From assembly GCA_947095535.1 (NCBI GenBank), contig OX352774.1:3472001-3536000 (forward strand): a DNA stretch of 64,000 nucleotides. The letters are read 5' to 3'. Of this stretch, positions 1 through 9,290 are shown piece by piece. The notes beneath the pieces were generated by a model, which worked only from the letters and a program-made list of their open reading frames with translations, was not told where the DNA came from and did no database searches. Source of the stretch: Poecilobothrus nobilitatus. Lineage: Eukaryota; Arthropoda; Insecta; Diptera; Dolichopodidae. Position 1 is the first letter of the stretch. Each line of letters opens with the position of its first letter. The position numbers and the translations under genes are program-made.

Positions 1-958
1 TTTTGCAGTTTCATAGGAATAGGTGAACATCCATTTAATGGATCATGCATGCTTCGTTTGTGGTTTTCTAATAAAGTTTGGTCATCACACTGGTTTCAGT
101 TACAATAAGATTTATTACATCAATCAGAATATTCAAATATCAATGACATTAGAAAATTAATTATCCTAATTTCTTGGAAATCATATAGCATTTCCATATG
201 ATTCCACATAACTAAATTTAAAAAAAAAACCTATCTATGAAATTTTAAACCTTGGCCTCTACGGAAATTTTTGCAAAAGTGGCTTGACGCGTAATGAATA
301 ATTTTTTCGTATTCAGTAAATCTAAAATCTTAAAAATTCATTCATAATGCTTTGTTGAAACACAGGAATTGAAATTTAACATAAAGATACCACAAAAAAT
401 TATAATCGTTCCCACGATATAACGTAATCTGTACTCTATAAAATCGACATAATTTTATAATTTATAAGGTTCTTTTAATTCATATTTTACCAAAACCCAA
501 ATAATTTAATTAAAAAAGAATTAAAGTATTATGTAAAATAGCTACATGTATATACTATATAATTCTTCTAAATAACTAATCCTTTTAAAGGATACCCCTG
601 TTTTTCCTTCGTTATTTACAATTTATGTATAAAAAGTAAACAAACAAAATTGTATTAAACACGTGTGTAACAAATTAAACAAAAAATGTATTTATAAACT
701 AATAATTCGAGCATTAAAAACGGAACCTTAATAAATATGGCCTGCTCCAGAATACATAAGGAAAAGAGTACACAAAAGTAAATAAAAGAGGTAAGAGTAG
801 TAGTAGTAAATTTACCACTTTTATATTTTCAATTTTTCGGTTAAAATAAATAATAATATTAGAGAAAGTGAAATTTAATTCAGCATTTGCTTTACAATAA
901 TCTAAAAATAAATTTGTTAAACCTTTTGATGAAAATTTAAATTTTTCATCAAAATAGA
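1..958. other. AT-rich sequence without recognisable gene
   Basis: I see no open frame of note, RNA gene or clear repeat here. The sequence is dominated by A and T runs with short TA-rich stretches. It ends where a truncated family A repeat begins. Confidence 0.6.
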
Positions 959-959
959 C

Positions 960-1425
960 GTTTTAGAAAATTTTCAAAAAAAATATCCGTCCGTCCGTTA
1001 AAGATAAAACTTCTACACCGTTAAAGATAGAGCAATGAAATTTTAATCACGGATAGATCTCAAATTCATGTTCTAGAAAAACTATTTCATGTAGCCCAAT
1101 CCATTACGGAGTTACAGTCCTTCAAAATTTCAAAAAAAGCGTACCTGTAGTTTTACAATCTAAAACCGCTAGACGACCGGAACAGTTTTTACCTTTATAA
1201 ACCAATATTAATATTATACAATGTTTTGCAATTTATTTTTCAAATTTACCGTTATGTCAAGAGAAAATTTTGCAAGATTTTTCTCCCTTCATAGCTCCGC
1301 ATACTTTTTGTTAGGACCTTAAAATTTAATCTTTTAAAATTATAGTAAGTTGTCTCACAAAATGTTTCCCTGTTTAAGGGATTTTGCTATTCTTAAACAC
1401 CTGTTTGGAGAGAGTTTGCTTAAGT
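960..1425 (+). repeat. Family A dispersed repeat, truncated copy A1
   Basis: This is a plus-oriented copy of the dispersed repeat called family A in this annotation. It shows the family's CCGTCCGTCCGT core near 988-998, then the conserved block ACTTCTACACCGTTAAAGAT, then a block with TGTAGCCCAATCCATTACGG, and later TTTACCGTTATGTCAAG. The usual terminal word AGCACATTTCC is degraded at its left end. The same blocks recur in the same order at 5980, 26408 and 58540, and reversed at 14815 and 44945. No protein is encoded, so it looks like a non-autonomous mobile element relic. Confidence 0.75.
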
Positions 1426-1925
1426 GCCTTTTTAGCACATTTCCAAAAAAAATTTCAATAAATATGTTCTATGTGTCCTATTTTTAAATGCATATATCTC
1501 ATGTTCTGCTTAACTTTTTTTCAATCTGAAAACGTATAAAATTTTTTAAAATTTAGTATTTAAATTTACCGTTATGTTAAAAACAAATTTTGCATGATTT
1601 TTCTACCTTCATAACTCCGGAACTGCAGAAAAATTGAAAATTTGTTATTTTTAGGCACCTGTACAAATTTTTCTTCGGCAAAACATAAAAATTAAAGCTC
1701 CAGTAATATTATTTTTATGTGTATTAACGGTTTTTCTTAGTTATATAGGGTTCTGGACTTAGAGCCCCGGAAAATTCGAGAAAAGTCCTATTTTCATATA
1801 TTTTCTTATTACAAAACATTTCTTAAATTTTCAAATTTTTGTGCAAGTCACAATTCTAAACAGTTTGTATTGTCTTTTGGAAATGTGCGCTTTTTAAAAA
1901 ATCATTGGTTTACATTCTGCGTTTT
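1426..1925 (+). repeat. Family A dispersed repeat, internally deleted copy A2
   Basis: A second family A copy starts at TTTTTAGCACATTTCC near 1428 and ends at GGAAATGTGCGC followed by a GGTTTACATTCTGC tail near 1880-1920. The CCGT core and the block after it are missing, so the sequence jumps straight to the ATTTTTAAATGCATATATCT block. It lies directly behind copy A1 in the same orientation, either as a head-to-tail pair or as one element with an internal duplication. Confidence 0.72.
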
Positions 1926-2680
1926 TCTTAATTTAAATCACTATAAGAATTTTCCCAATTTATACAACGTTAAAGTTTCTGAATTGTTCAATAAATTTCA
2001 ACTTTTTTTAAATTATGAAACATATTAAAACACTAATTTAAAATTAACAATTGCTTTAATTAAAATAACTTGCAATTGTTTAATAGAACCCTAATTCTTG
2101 AGACATCCTAACGTGCATTATAATTGGTTAAGTTAAAAATTAAGTATTAAAATTATAATTAAAAACTTTCATAAAACAAAAAAAAAAAAAATTTAACTTT
2201 ATTTTAAAGTTTTTACTTTCCTTTTTTTTCTTTTGTTACTCTTGAGATTTAAGCAAACCATTACTAAATCGTCCTGTATTTCTTTTATATAAATATTAAA
2301 TTTAATTTTTCTTGTACAAAATTAAATTTTTAATTTATTTTGGGTTGAATAAAAAAAAAAAATATTTAAAATATTCCATTAGAATGAGTCCTGCTCAAAT
2401 TGTTAAGTACACTTTTTTATTTTAACCAGAGCTTAAAGTTGTCTGTCAAATTTAAATAAATTAAAAATAATTTATGTAACTCCTTAACTCCTTTCTGTAA
2501 TGAATTTATGATTAATTACACTATTCAGATATCAGATTTATTTGTCAAAACATTTTCTATAACTATTTTTTCATTTTTCGAATAAATTTGATGCACAATG
2601 AATAAGTTTGGAAAGATGCTCCTTTGTCTGTTTAAAAGTTTTATAAGTCTTATTCTATTTTTACTTTCACTTTCACTTTT
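1926..2680. other. AT-rich spacer, nothing recognised
   Basis: Low-complexity A/T sequence lies between the family A pair and the satellite-bearing element. It holds poly-A runs near 2180 and 2350 and a TTTCACTTTCACTTT stretch just before the element starts. I see no gene. Confidence 0.6.
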
Positions 2681-2765
2681 TATACCCTACACCTAAAGTA
2701 TAGGGTATATTAACTTTGGTATGGTGTTTGTAACCACCAAAAGGAAGCGAGTTAGGTATAGACAT

Positions 2766-2832
2766 GTATATATATTCTGAATCAGGATCACCGCCGGAGT
2801 CGATTTAGCGATGTCCGTCCGTCCGTCCGTAC
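2766..2832 (+). repeat. mini-me-like core with (GTCC)n run
   Basis: A short TA-rich run is followed by TTCTGAATCAGGATCACCG, GGAGTCGATTTAGCGAT and then four GTCC-type tetranucleotides. This order (TA repeat, conserved core, GTCY repeat) matches what is known of mini-me elements of Diptera, which seed microsatellites. It is the main evidence that the DNA comes from a fly. Confidence 0.7.
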
Positions 2833-2929
2833 GCACGATAACTCAAAAAATAATGATGCTATCTTGATGAAATTTATATAGTAGGTTACTAATTACGAAA
2901 GAAAGGTTAAGTTCGAATCTGGACAAAAT

Positions 2930-4900
2930 CCGTCCATGGGTTCGAATTCTGGAAGCTTCCGAATGATTCCGGCTTTTGGAGATAATCTCCGCAAACGAGA
3001 TTATCTCCAAAAGCAACAAAGATAGAACCTTCAAATTTTGTACAATGATGTTTCTTCCCGTTCGATTTATGTCTCTGAAATTTAAGAGGATTTGGTCCAT
3101 GGGTTTGGGTTTTGGAAGCTTCCGAACGAGCACCAGAGCAAATGAGATTATTTCCAAAACCAACAAAGATAGAACCTTTAAATTTTGTACAATGATGTTC
3201 CTTCCCGTTCGATTTATGTCTCTGAAATTTAAGAGGATTTGGTCCATGGGTTTTGGATTTGGAAGCTTCCGAACGAGCCCCAGAGCAAATGAGATTATCT
3301 CCAAAACCAATAAAGATATAACCTTTACTTTTGGCAGAATGGTGTTCTTTCATGTATGATTTAGGCCTCTGAAATTTAGGAGAATTTGGTCCATGGGTTT
3401 GGATTTGGAAGCTTCCGAACGAGCACCAGAGCAAATGAGATTATCTCCAAAACCAACAAAAATATAACCTTTAAATTTGGCAGGGTGGTGTTCTTTCATG
3501 TTTTATTTAAGTCTCTGAAATGTGAGAAGATTTGGTCCATGGGTTCGGGTTTTGGAAACTTCCGAACGAGCCCCAGAGCAAACGAGATTATCTCCAAAAC
3601 CAATAAAGATAGAACCTTTAAATTTTTTATAATGATGTTTCTTCCAGTTTGATTTATGTCTCTAAAATTTAAGAGGATGTGGTCCATGGGTTTGGATTTT
3701 GGAAGCTTCCGAACGAGCCCCAGAAAAAATGAGATTATCTCCAAAAACAACAAATATATATAACCTTTAAATTTGGCCGAATGGTGTTTTTTTTTTATGT
3801 TTGATTTAAGTCTCTGAAATTTGAGAGGATTTGGCCATGGGTTTAAATTTGAAAGAATTTGAACCGTGGATTCGAATTTTGGAAGCTTCCGAACGAGCCG
3901 CAGAGCAAATGAGATTATATCCAATACGAACAAAGGTAGAACCTTTGAATTTGGTACAATGGCGTTCTTTCGTGTTTGATTTATGTCTCTGAAATTTAAG
4001 AGGATTTGGTCCATGGGTTTGGTTTTGGAAGCTTCCGAACGAGCACCAGAGCAAATGAGATTATCTCCAAAACCAATAAAGATATAACCTTTAAATTTGG
4101 CAGGGTGGTGTTCTTTCATGTTTTATTTAAGTCTCTGAAATGTGAGAAGATTTGGTCCATGGGTTCGGGTTTTGGAAACTTCCGAAAGAGCCCCAGAGCA
4201 AACGAGATTATCTCCAAAACCAATAAAGATAGAACTTTTAAATTTTTTATAATGATGTTTCTTCCAGTTTGATTTATGTCTCTAAAATTTAAGAGGATGT
4301 GGTCCATGGGTTTGGATTTTGGAAGCTTCCGAACGAGCCCCAGAGCAAATGAGATTATCTCCAAAAACAACAAATATATAACCTTTACTTTTGGCATAAT
4401 GGTGTTCTTTCATGTATGATTTAGGCCTCTGAAATTTGAGAGGATTTGGTCCTTGGGTTCGGATTTTGAAAGCTTCCGAACGAGCCTCAGAGCAAATGAT
4501 ATTATCTCCAAATGCAACAAAGATATAACCTTTAAATTAGGCAGAATGGTGTTCCTTCATGTTTGATTTATGTTTCTGAAATTTGTGAGGATTTGGTCCA
4601 TGGGTTCAAATCTTGGAAGCTTCCGGACGAGCCCCAGAGCAAACGAGTATATCTCCACAACCAACAAAGATAGAACTTTTATTTTTAGTACAAAGGTGTT
4701 CTGTTATGTTTCCTTTTCTGTAAAATTGGAAACTGACATTTGAAAGAATTTGAACCATGGGTTCGTATTTTGGAAACTTCCGGACGAGCACAAGAGCAAC
4801 GAGCATATCTCCAAAACCAACAAAAGTAGAACCTTTAAATTTAATAGAATGGTGTTCTGGCAAGTTTTCTTTATGTTCCTGAGATGGATTCGATGAATTG
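2930..4900. repeat. ~147-bp satellite array, about 13 units
   Basis: The phrase GGTCCATGGGTT recurs, exactly or with small changes, near 2933, 3096, 3243, 3392, 3537, 3683, 3834, 4010, 4157, 4302, 4450, 4597 and 4755. Spacing is usually 145-149 bp. A typical unit contains the palindromes CCATGG and GGAAGCTTCC, then CGAACGAGCCCCAGAGCAAA, GAGATTATCTCCAAAACCAA, and TATGTCTCTGAAATTTAAGA. Spacings around 3834 (151 and 176) and the outer units (163 and 158) are irregular. Because 147 is 49 codons, frames stay open across units; the resulting frames of up to about 200 codons on the minus strand are most simply artefacts of the repeat. Confidence 0.93.
2973..3013. repeat. Perfect 17-bp hairpin at the satellite's left edge
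   Basis: CTTTTGGAGATAATCTC (2973-2989) and GAGATTATCTCCAAAAG (2997-3013) are exact reverse complements separated by 7 nt. The right arm is the normal GAGATTATCTCC segment of the satellite unit. The left arm is an inverted copy found only in this first unit, so the array begins with a small inversion. Confidence 0.9.
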
Positions 4901-5279
4901 GAGTGGCAATTCGGGTAGCTGACACAAACATCCCAAGGACTACCAATCTCCGAAAATAATTAAGATAGAAACTTAAAATTTTATACAAGGGTGTCAAGCA
5001 TATCCCAAGCGGATGCCTCTTTTACGTTCTTGAAATTCGAGTTGAATAAGACAGAAAAGGGAAGAAGTTCAAGCAGCTGCCAAAAACACTTATGGATTGT
5101 TAATTTAATTCGAATTATTCAGGTGTAGGGTATTAATAAGTCGGTTGCATCGACTTACTGTTACATTTACTTGTTGTTACTTATAGACGTAGAAATTATT
5201 TTGATCCGATAGAGATACGCCTGCAATCAAAAGAAAAGTATTATCTTTTTTTTATATTATTAATATTTACTACGAGCAT

Positions 5280-5520
5280 TCAACTACTGGTGTAATGGTT
5301 AAGGCATTGACCTCTCATTCTTTATAGAAAAATAAAATAATTTGTATAAGATCATAGATGGCGCACTATTTAAACTAAACTATTCCCATAAACAATAAAG
5401 AGTTTTTGTTTCATAGTCTTAAACAATATAAGCTTCAGTTAATTAATCAACGACTTAGTAAAGCTAATAATTATGCAGAATATAAATCTTAGTCAGATGT
5501 AAATAATAAATGGTTTAATA
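5280..5520 (+). repeat. Diverged tRNA-derived SINE (type B)
   Basis: The left end has an A-box-like GGTGTAATGGTTAAGGCATT at 5289-5308, but the B box is degraded. The body carries TTGTATAAGATCATAGATGG near 5342-5361, which closely matches the body of the better-preserved SINE at 8735-9106 (read on its minus strand). Further on, AGCTTCAGTTAATTAATCAA and CGACTTAGTAAAGC also match. I take it as an old, broken copy of that family, lying about 120 bp right of the satellite element. Confidence 0.6.
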
Positions 5521-5974
5521 TAGGAGTGAAAAGGAGAAAGAAAAAAATTCCAGTATTGAAAAATATATTTGAAATGTTACCTGTGGTAGTCAAATTCAAA
5601 TTTTTGATTAATTATCCTGGAAAACATACCATATAATATTTTACTAAGTAATAGTAAATATTAGGTATTTTCACACCTGAAATTAATTAATTGCACTGCT
5701 TAATTATCTCGACTTGTACATATTTTACTTGAGTTTTTTTTTTATATAATTGATGTATCTATTAATTTTAATGAGATTTTTAATCTCTCTCAATTAGTGT
5801 TAAATTTCTTTAAATTTTAATTTTTAAAATTTTTCTATATTAAGTCCATATATTTCTGCTTTTCTTTTTCAACTTTAATCACTCATACCTATTTATTTTT
5901 GAGTAAAAATCCTGCGGAATAAAAATGAATAAAAATCGCAGTCTAAATTTATGTTAAAAGTTTTGAATGATTTG
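5521..5974. other. AT-rich spacer, nothing recognised
   Basis: No open frame, RNA gene or repeat stands out. It is plain A/T-rich sequence between the diverged SINE and a family A copy. Confidence 0.55.
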
Positions 5975-5979
5975 TTTCC

Positions 5980-6588
5980 TTTTTAGCACATTTCCAAAAA
6001 ATATTTGAAAAAATGTGCTTATTAGTTTCACTCTGTCCGTCCGTCCGTTTGTTTACAAAACTTCTACACAGTTAAAGATAGAGAAAAAAAATTTTAACCA
6101 TGGCTAGGTCTCATAAAAAAAATAATTTTGTGGAACAACTTTTTCATGTAGCTCAATCCATTACGGACCTATAGCCCCTCAAACTTTGAAAAAGCCCTAT
6201 TTTTAAATGCATATATCTTATGTTCTTGTTAAGATTTTTCCCATCTGAAGACGTCATGCGACAGGTATTTTTTTTAACTTTTTAAATTAATATCAAAATT
6301 ATACAATTTTTTTAAATTTAGTATTTAAATTTACCGTTATGTGAAAACCAAATTTTGCATGATTTTTCTAAATTTTGCATGATTTTCAAGAACTTTTAGA
6401 ATTAGTATAAGTCGGAAATTTTTTTTTGGGCCACCCCATGTTTATGAGGTATTAGGGCTGAAAAATTAAAAATTTGCTATTTTTAGGCACCTGTAATTTA
6501 AGCACCTGTACTAATTTTTCTTCGGCAAGACATAAAAATTAAAGTTTCCGTAATATATTTTTACATGTGTTAACGTTTTTTTTAATTA
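5980..6588 (+). repeat. Family A dispersed repeat, copy B, left part
   Basis: The copy starts with TTTTTAGCACATTTCCAAAA at 5980. It has the GTCCGTCCGTCCG core at 6035-6048, AACTTCTACACAGTTAAAGA, TGTAGCTCAATCCATTACGG, the TTTACCGTTATGTGAAAACC block and the AGGCACCTGTAATTT block. It breaks off in the TTAACG-T-run block at about 6588, where the left arm of the fold-back structure begins. The family's right end resumes at 6939. Confidence 0.85.
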
Positions 6589-6938
6589 AACTTTAAAATC
6601 TTTCTAAATTCAGAAAATACATAATGCATGAACACCAAAACGTATTCTTGGTAAAAGATATTTGTCTAAAATAACTGTTTGCCCAGAATAAAATTTGCAA
6701 TAAACTCATAAAAACATATTTTTTTTTTAGTTTTGATGAAGACCATTTTTTGAGTCATAGTTCCATGGGAGCTTTGTCTCTATTTTAACAGAACTTAAGT
6801 TCATTTACAAATGGACTTTACTTTCATGGAACTTAACAAGTCCATTTAAAACGACCTAAGTTCCATGGAACTTATTTCCGTGGAAGTTAAGTCATTCATC
6901 GGAAATAAATATAGTTCTAAAATTTTATTCATCCTAAA
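6589..6938 (+). mobile_element. Fold-back structure, left arm
   Basis: This 350-bp segment is almost exactly the reverse complement of 8022-8370. It contains several CCATGG-centred palindromes, such as AAGTTCCATGGAACTTA near 6851-6867, with variants of TTCCATGGAA on either side. It sits inside family A copy B and replaces the family's central-right part. No protein is encoded. It could be one arm of a fold-back transposon or one half of an inverted duplication. Confidence 0.88.
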
Positions 6939-6985
6939 GTTTTGGAAATGTGCGCTTTTAAAAACCGTTGGTTTACATTCTACCT
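6939..6985 (+). repeat. Family A copy B, right end after the fold-back arm
   Basis: TTTTGGAAATGTGCGCTTTT at about 6940-6959, then CCGTTGGTTTACATTCTACC, is the standard right end of family A. It follows directly on the inner edge of the fold-back arm, which shows that the arm lies within the family A copy. Confidence 0.82.
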
Positions 6986-8021
6986 TGTTTTTTGTAACTT
7001 TTAGAATAAAACCGGTTATCGAAAATTTTTTTTTTTTCTTCAATTTCATTTAGAATTTTGAAGTGTTTAAAATGTTTTGATATCTAATTAAGAGTATCTT
7101 TGAAAACTTCTAATAAAAATTTTTTAGTCCTTAAAATGAAATGTTTTTTTTTTTCTTTTACTATTTTTATATTTTAAAAACTTATAACTTCATTTATTTT
7201 TATTTCTTCTTTTCTTTTTTCATTCTTTTCTGATTCAAGTTTTCAATTCAAAAATGATCAGAATATATTGATTGAACTAATTGAATTAAAAATCCATAAA
7301 ATAAAAAAAAAAAAATTTTTTTTTTTGATATAAACTATAAAAAAGAAAAAAAACAGACAAACATGGTTTTTCAATCTATTCATTGAAAATTTTTAAGAAC
7401 TCTTATGGTGCTATGAAAAGGATGAAAAATCAAAATTAAAAATAAAAAGAAAATTATAAGATCCTGATATTTTTCTACTAATTTCTATCAAGTGGTTTGT
7501 TTCTTTTCTTGACTTTTACTATCAGAAGTGGATTAATTTTCTAAAAATGAAAAAAAAAAAAAAAAAATCTTTAGATAAATTTTATATTTTGAAATTTTTG
7601 AACAAAAAACTAACTTGAATCCTTTTCTATATAATTGGATATGATAAAAAAAAATTAAAATTTTTTTTTTTTTATGTGTACACTGAATACATTGCGTAAA
7701 ACCAATAAAAATGTCATATTTCAAGATATAGTAAAATATTTTGTAATAAAATATTTAAAATAGAATTTTTAAAAAGAGCTTGAAAAGATGTTCTACTTCA
7801 AAAAAAAATTTTTTTTTTGTATTATACAAAAAAAAGCAATCTTTGAATATTATTAACTATACAAAAAAATTTTTACTTGAAACCTTAATTAAATTACTTT
7901 CAATTATTAATCTTATAATCTATTAATTTAATTTCGTTTCAAAAAATCTGTAAAATTATACTTTTTTGTATGTTAATCTGTAAGATCTATAAGATTTTTT
8001 AATCTTTATATAAATTTGATT
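6986..8021. other. Spacer of the fold-back structure, A/T homopolymer rich
   Basis: The sequence between the two arms is dominated by long A and T runs (for example near 7300-7325, 7549-7567 and 7800-7820). I see no transposase remnant or other gene. Confidence 0.6.
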
Positions 8022-8370
8022 TTTAGGATGAATAAAAATTTAGAACTATATTTATTTCCGATGAATGACTTAACTTCCACGGAAATAAGTTCCATGGAAC
8101 TTAGGTCGTTTTAAATGGACTTGTTAAGTTCCATGAAAGTAAAGTCCATTTGTAAATGAACTTAAGTTCTGTTAAAATAGAGACAAAGCTCCCATGGAAC
8201 TATGACTCAAAAAATGATCTTCATCAAAACTAAAAAAAAATATGTTTTTATGAGTTTATTGCAAATTTTATTCTAGGCAAACATTTATTTTAGACAAATA
8301 TCTTTTACCAAGAATACGTTTTGGTGTTCATGCATTATGTATTTTCTGAATTTGGAAAGATTTTAAAGTT
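8022..8370 (-). mobile_element. Fold-back structure, right arm
   Basis: This is the reverse complement of 6589-6938 with only scattered differences, from TTTAGGATGAAT at its inner edge to TTTCTGAATTTGGAAAGATT near its outer edge. Such high identity in otherwise fast-decaying DNA implies a recent origin or gene conversion between the arms. In RNA or single-stranded DNA the pair would form a roughly 350-bp stem with a 1.08-kb loop. Confidence 0.88.
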
Positions 8371-8734
8371 GTAATCAAAATCAGAGTTATAAGCTTTTTA
8401 CAGAATGGTTATTTTACTTATATTTTTATGCTAAATTCTGAATTAAGAGAAAGTTTAGAGATAGATTTTGGAAAAGCATATACTTGTAAAACATATTTTG
8501 TAACCAACTTTGAAATCCTTTCTACTAATTTTTTTTACATAATTATTATATCAAAGAAATAGTGGGGACTGCCATCCCCAAACCCCTGCTAAGTAAACTA
8601 TTAGAATCCTGATTTCATAACCAACCAAAATAAATTAAAATAGTGGGTAGTGCCGGCCCAAAATACCCGCTAAACAAATTTTGTAAACCCAGAATTTTTA
8701 ACTGTTTAAAACATTTTGTAGAAATACAAATTTT

Positions 8735-9106
8735 ATTTTTTCCTTGCCACTCCAATGAGGAGCATAGGGCATCCACTTAGTCATTTATTATTTATATTTG
8801 ACTAAGCTTCAGTTTGATGAATCATTAATTTCACTAAGCCGTTGATTACTCGGCCGTAGCTATTGTACAAGACTTAAACGTTTCTATTATTTCTACGCCA
8901 TCTATTATCTTATACAAGAATTATGGTTTATTATTATTTTATTATATATAGCTATTACAATATGATATTTTATTATCTATATTATCTATCTATATCTATA
9001 TATATAATTTTTTATTAATCTATATATGATCCAGCCGGGGTTTGAACTCGAGATGATGCCTTTCGTATAAAAGGCCGGTGTCTTAACAACTACACAATTG
9101 ACTGGA
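8735..9106 (-). mobile_element. tRNA-derived SINE (type B), near full length
   Basis: Read on the minus strand, the head has an A-box region TTGTGTAGTTGTTAAGACAC (near 9098-9079) and a B box GAGTTCAAACCCC (9049-9037), as expected for an internal RNA polymerase III promoter. The body contains TTGTATAAGATAATAGATGG and GTCTTGTACAATAGCT, and the end reads GGAGTGGCAAGGAAAAA. The same order over about 370 bp is found at 22487-22862 on the plus strand. It would be transcribed by Pol III and mobilised by a LINE. Confidence 0.82.
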
Positions 9107-9139
9107 TGTATTTCATTTATTTCAGACATAAGACAGGTC

Positions 9140-9290
9140 ATTTTATTTGAGACATAACTTTCAACAAAATAGTGGTTAGAACTTCCATGGAACTTAAGCC
9201 CATGTAAAAATAAAAATAAATTCCATGGAACTTATGTTCGTGGAATTTAAGTCATCCCCTCTTTATTTCATTACATTTAGAACTTTATCC
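9140..9290 (+). repeat. Degenerate third copy of the fold-back arm sequence
   Basis: AACTTCCATGGAACTTAAGC, TTCCATGGAACTTATGTTCG and TGGAATTTAAGTCATCC follow in the same order as the inner part of the fold-back left arm. The match is patchy and much more diverged than that between the two main arms. It is oriented like the left arm. Confidence 0.65.

Larger units (their letters stand above)
2681..5156. mobile_element. Non-autonomous element carrying an internal 147-bp satellite
   Basis: The left end is TATACCCTACACCT at 2681, which also folds on itself because TAGGGTATA follows at about 2700-2708. The right end holds the inverse, AGGTGTAGGGTATTA at 5121-5135, followed by a perfect hairpin (AAGTCG at 5138-5143 with CGACTT at 5151-5156). 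Just inside the left end are a TA-rich run and a GAGTCGATTTAGCGATGTCC plus GTCC-repeat block like the dipteran mini-me core. No transposase or Rep/helicase frame is visible, so it would depend on an enzyme from elsewhere. The inverted ends suggest a terminal-inverted-repeat transposon. The hairpin near the 3' end and the internal tandem repeats also resemble the DINE/Helitron type known in flies. I cannot decide between them without a second copy. Confidence 0.7.

Noticed and set aside
2843..4397. Long minus-strand frames (155-207 codons) and plus-strand frames in the satellite as protein genes
   Set aside because: They exist on both strands and in overlapping frames because the unit is 147 bp. 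They break wherever a unit has an odd length, and the peptide matches no family I know.
2930..4900. CRISPR array
   Set aside because: The units are about 147 bp and repeat throughout, with no short repeat and unique spacer pattern, and the DNA is clearly eukaryotic.
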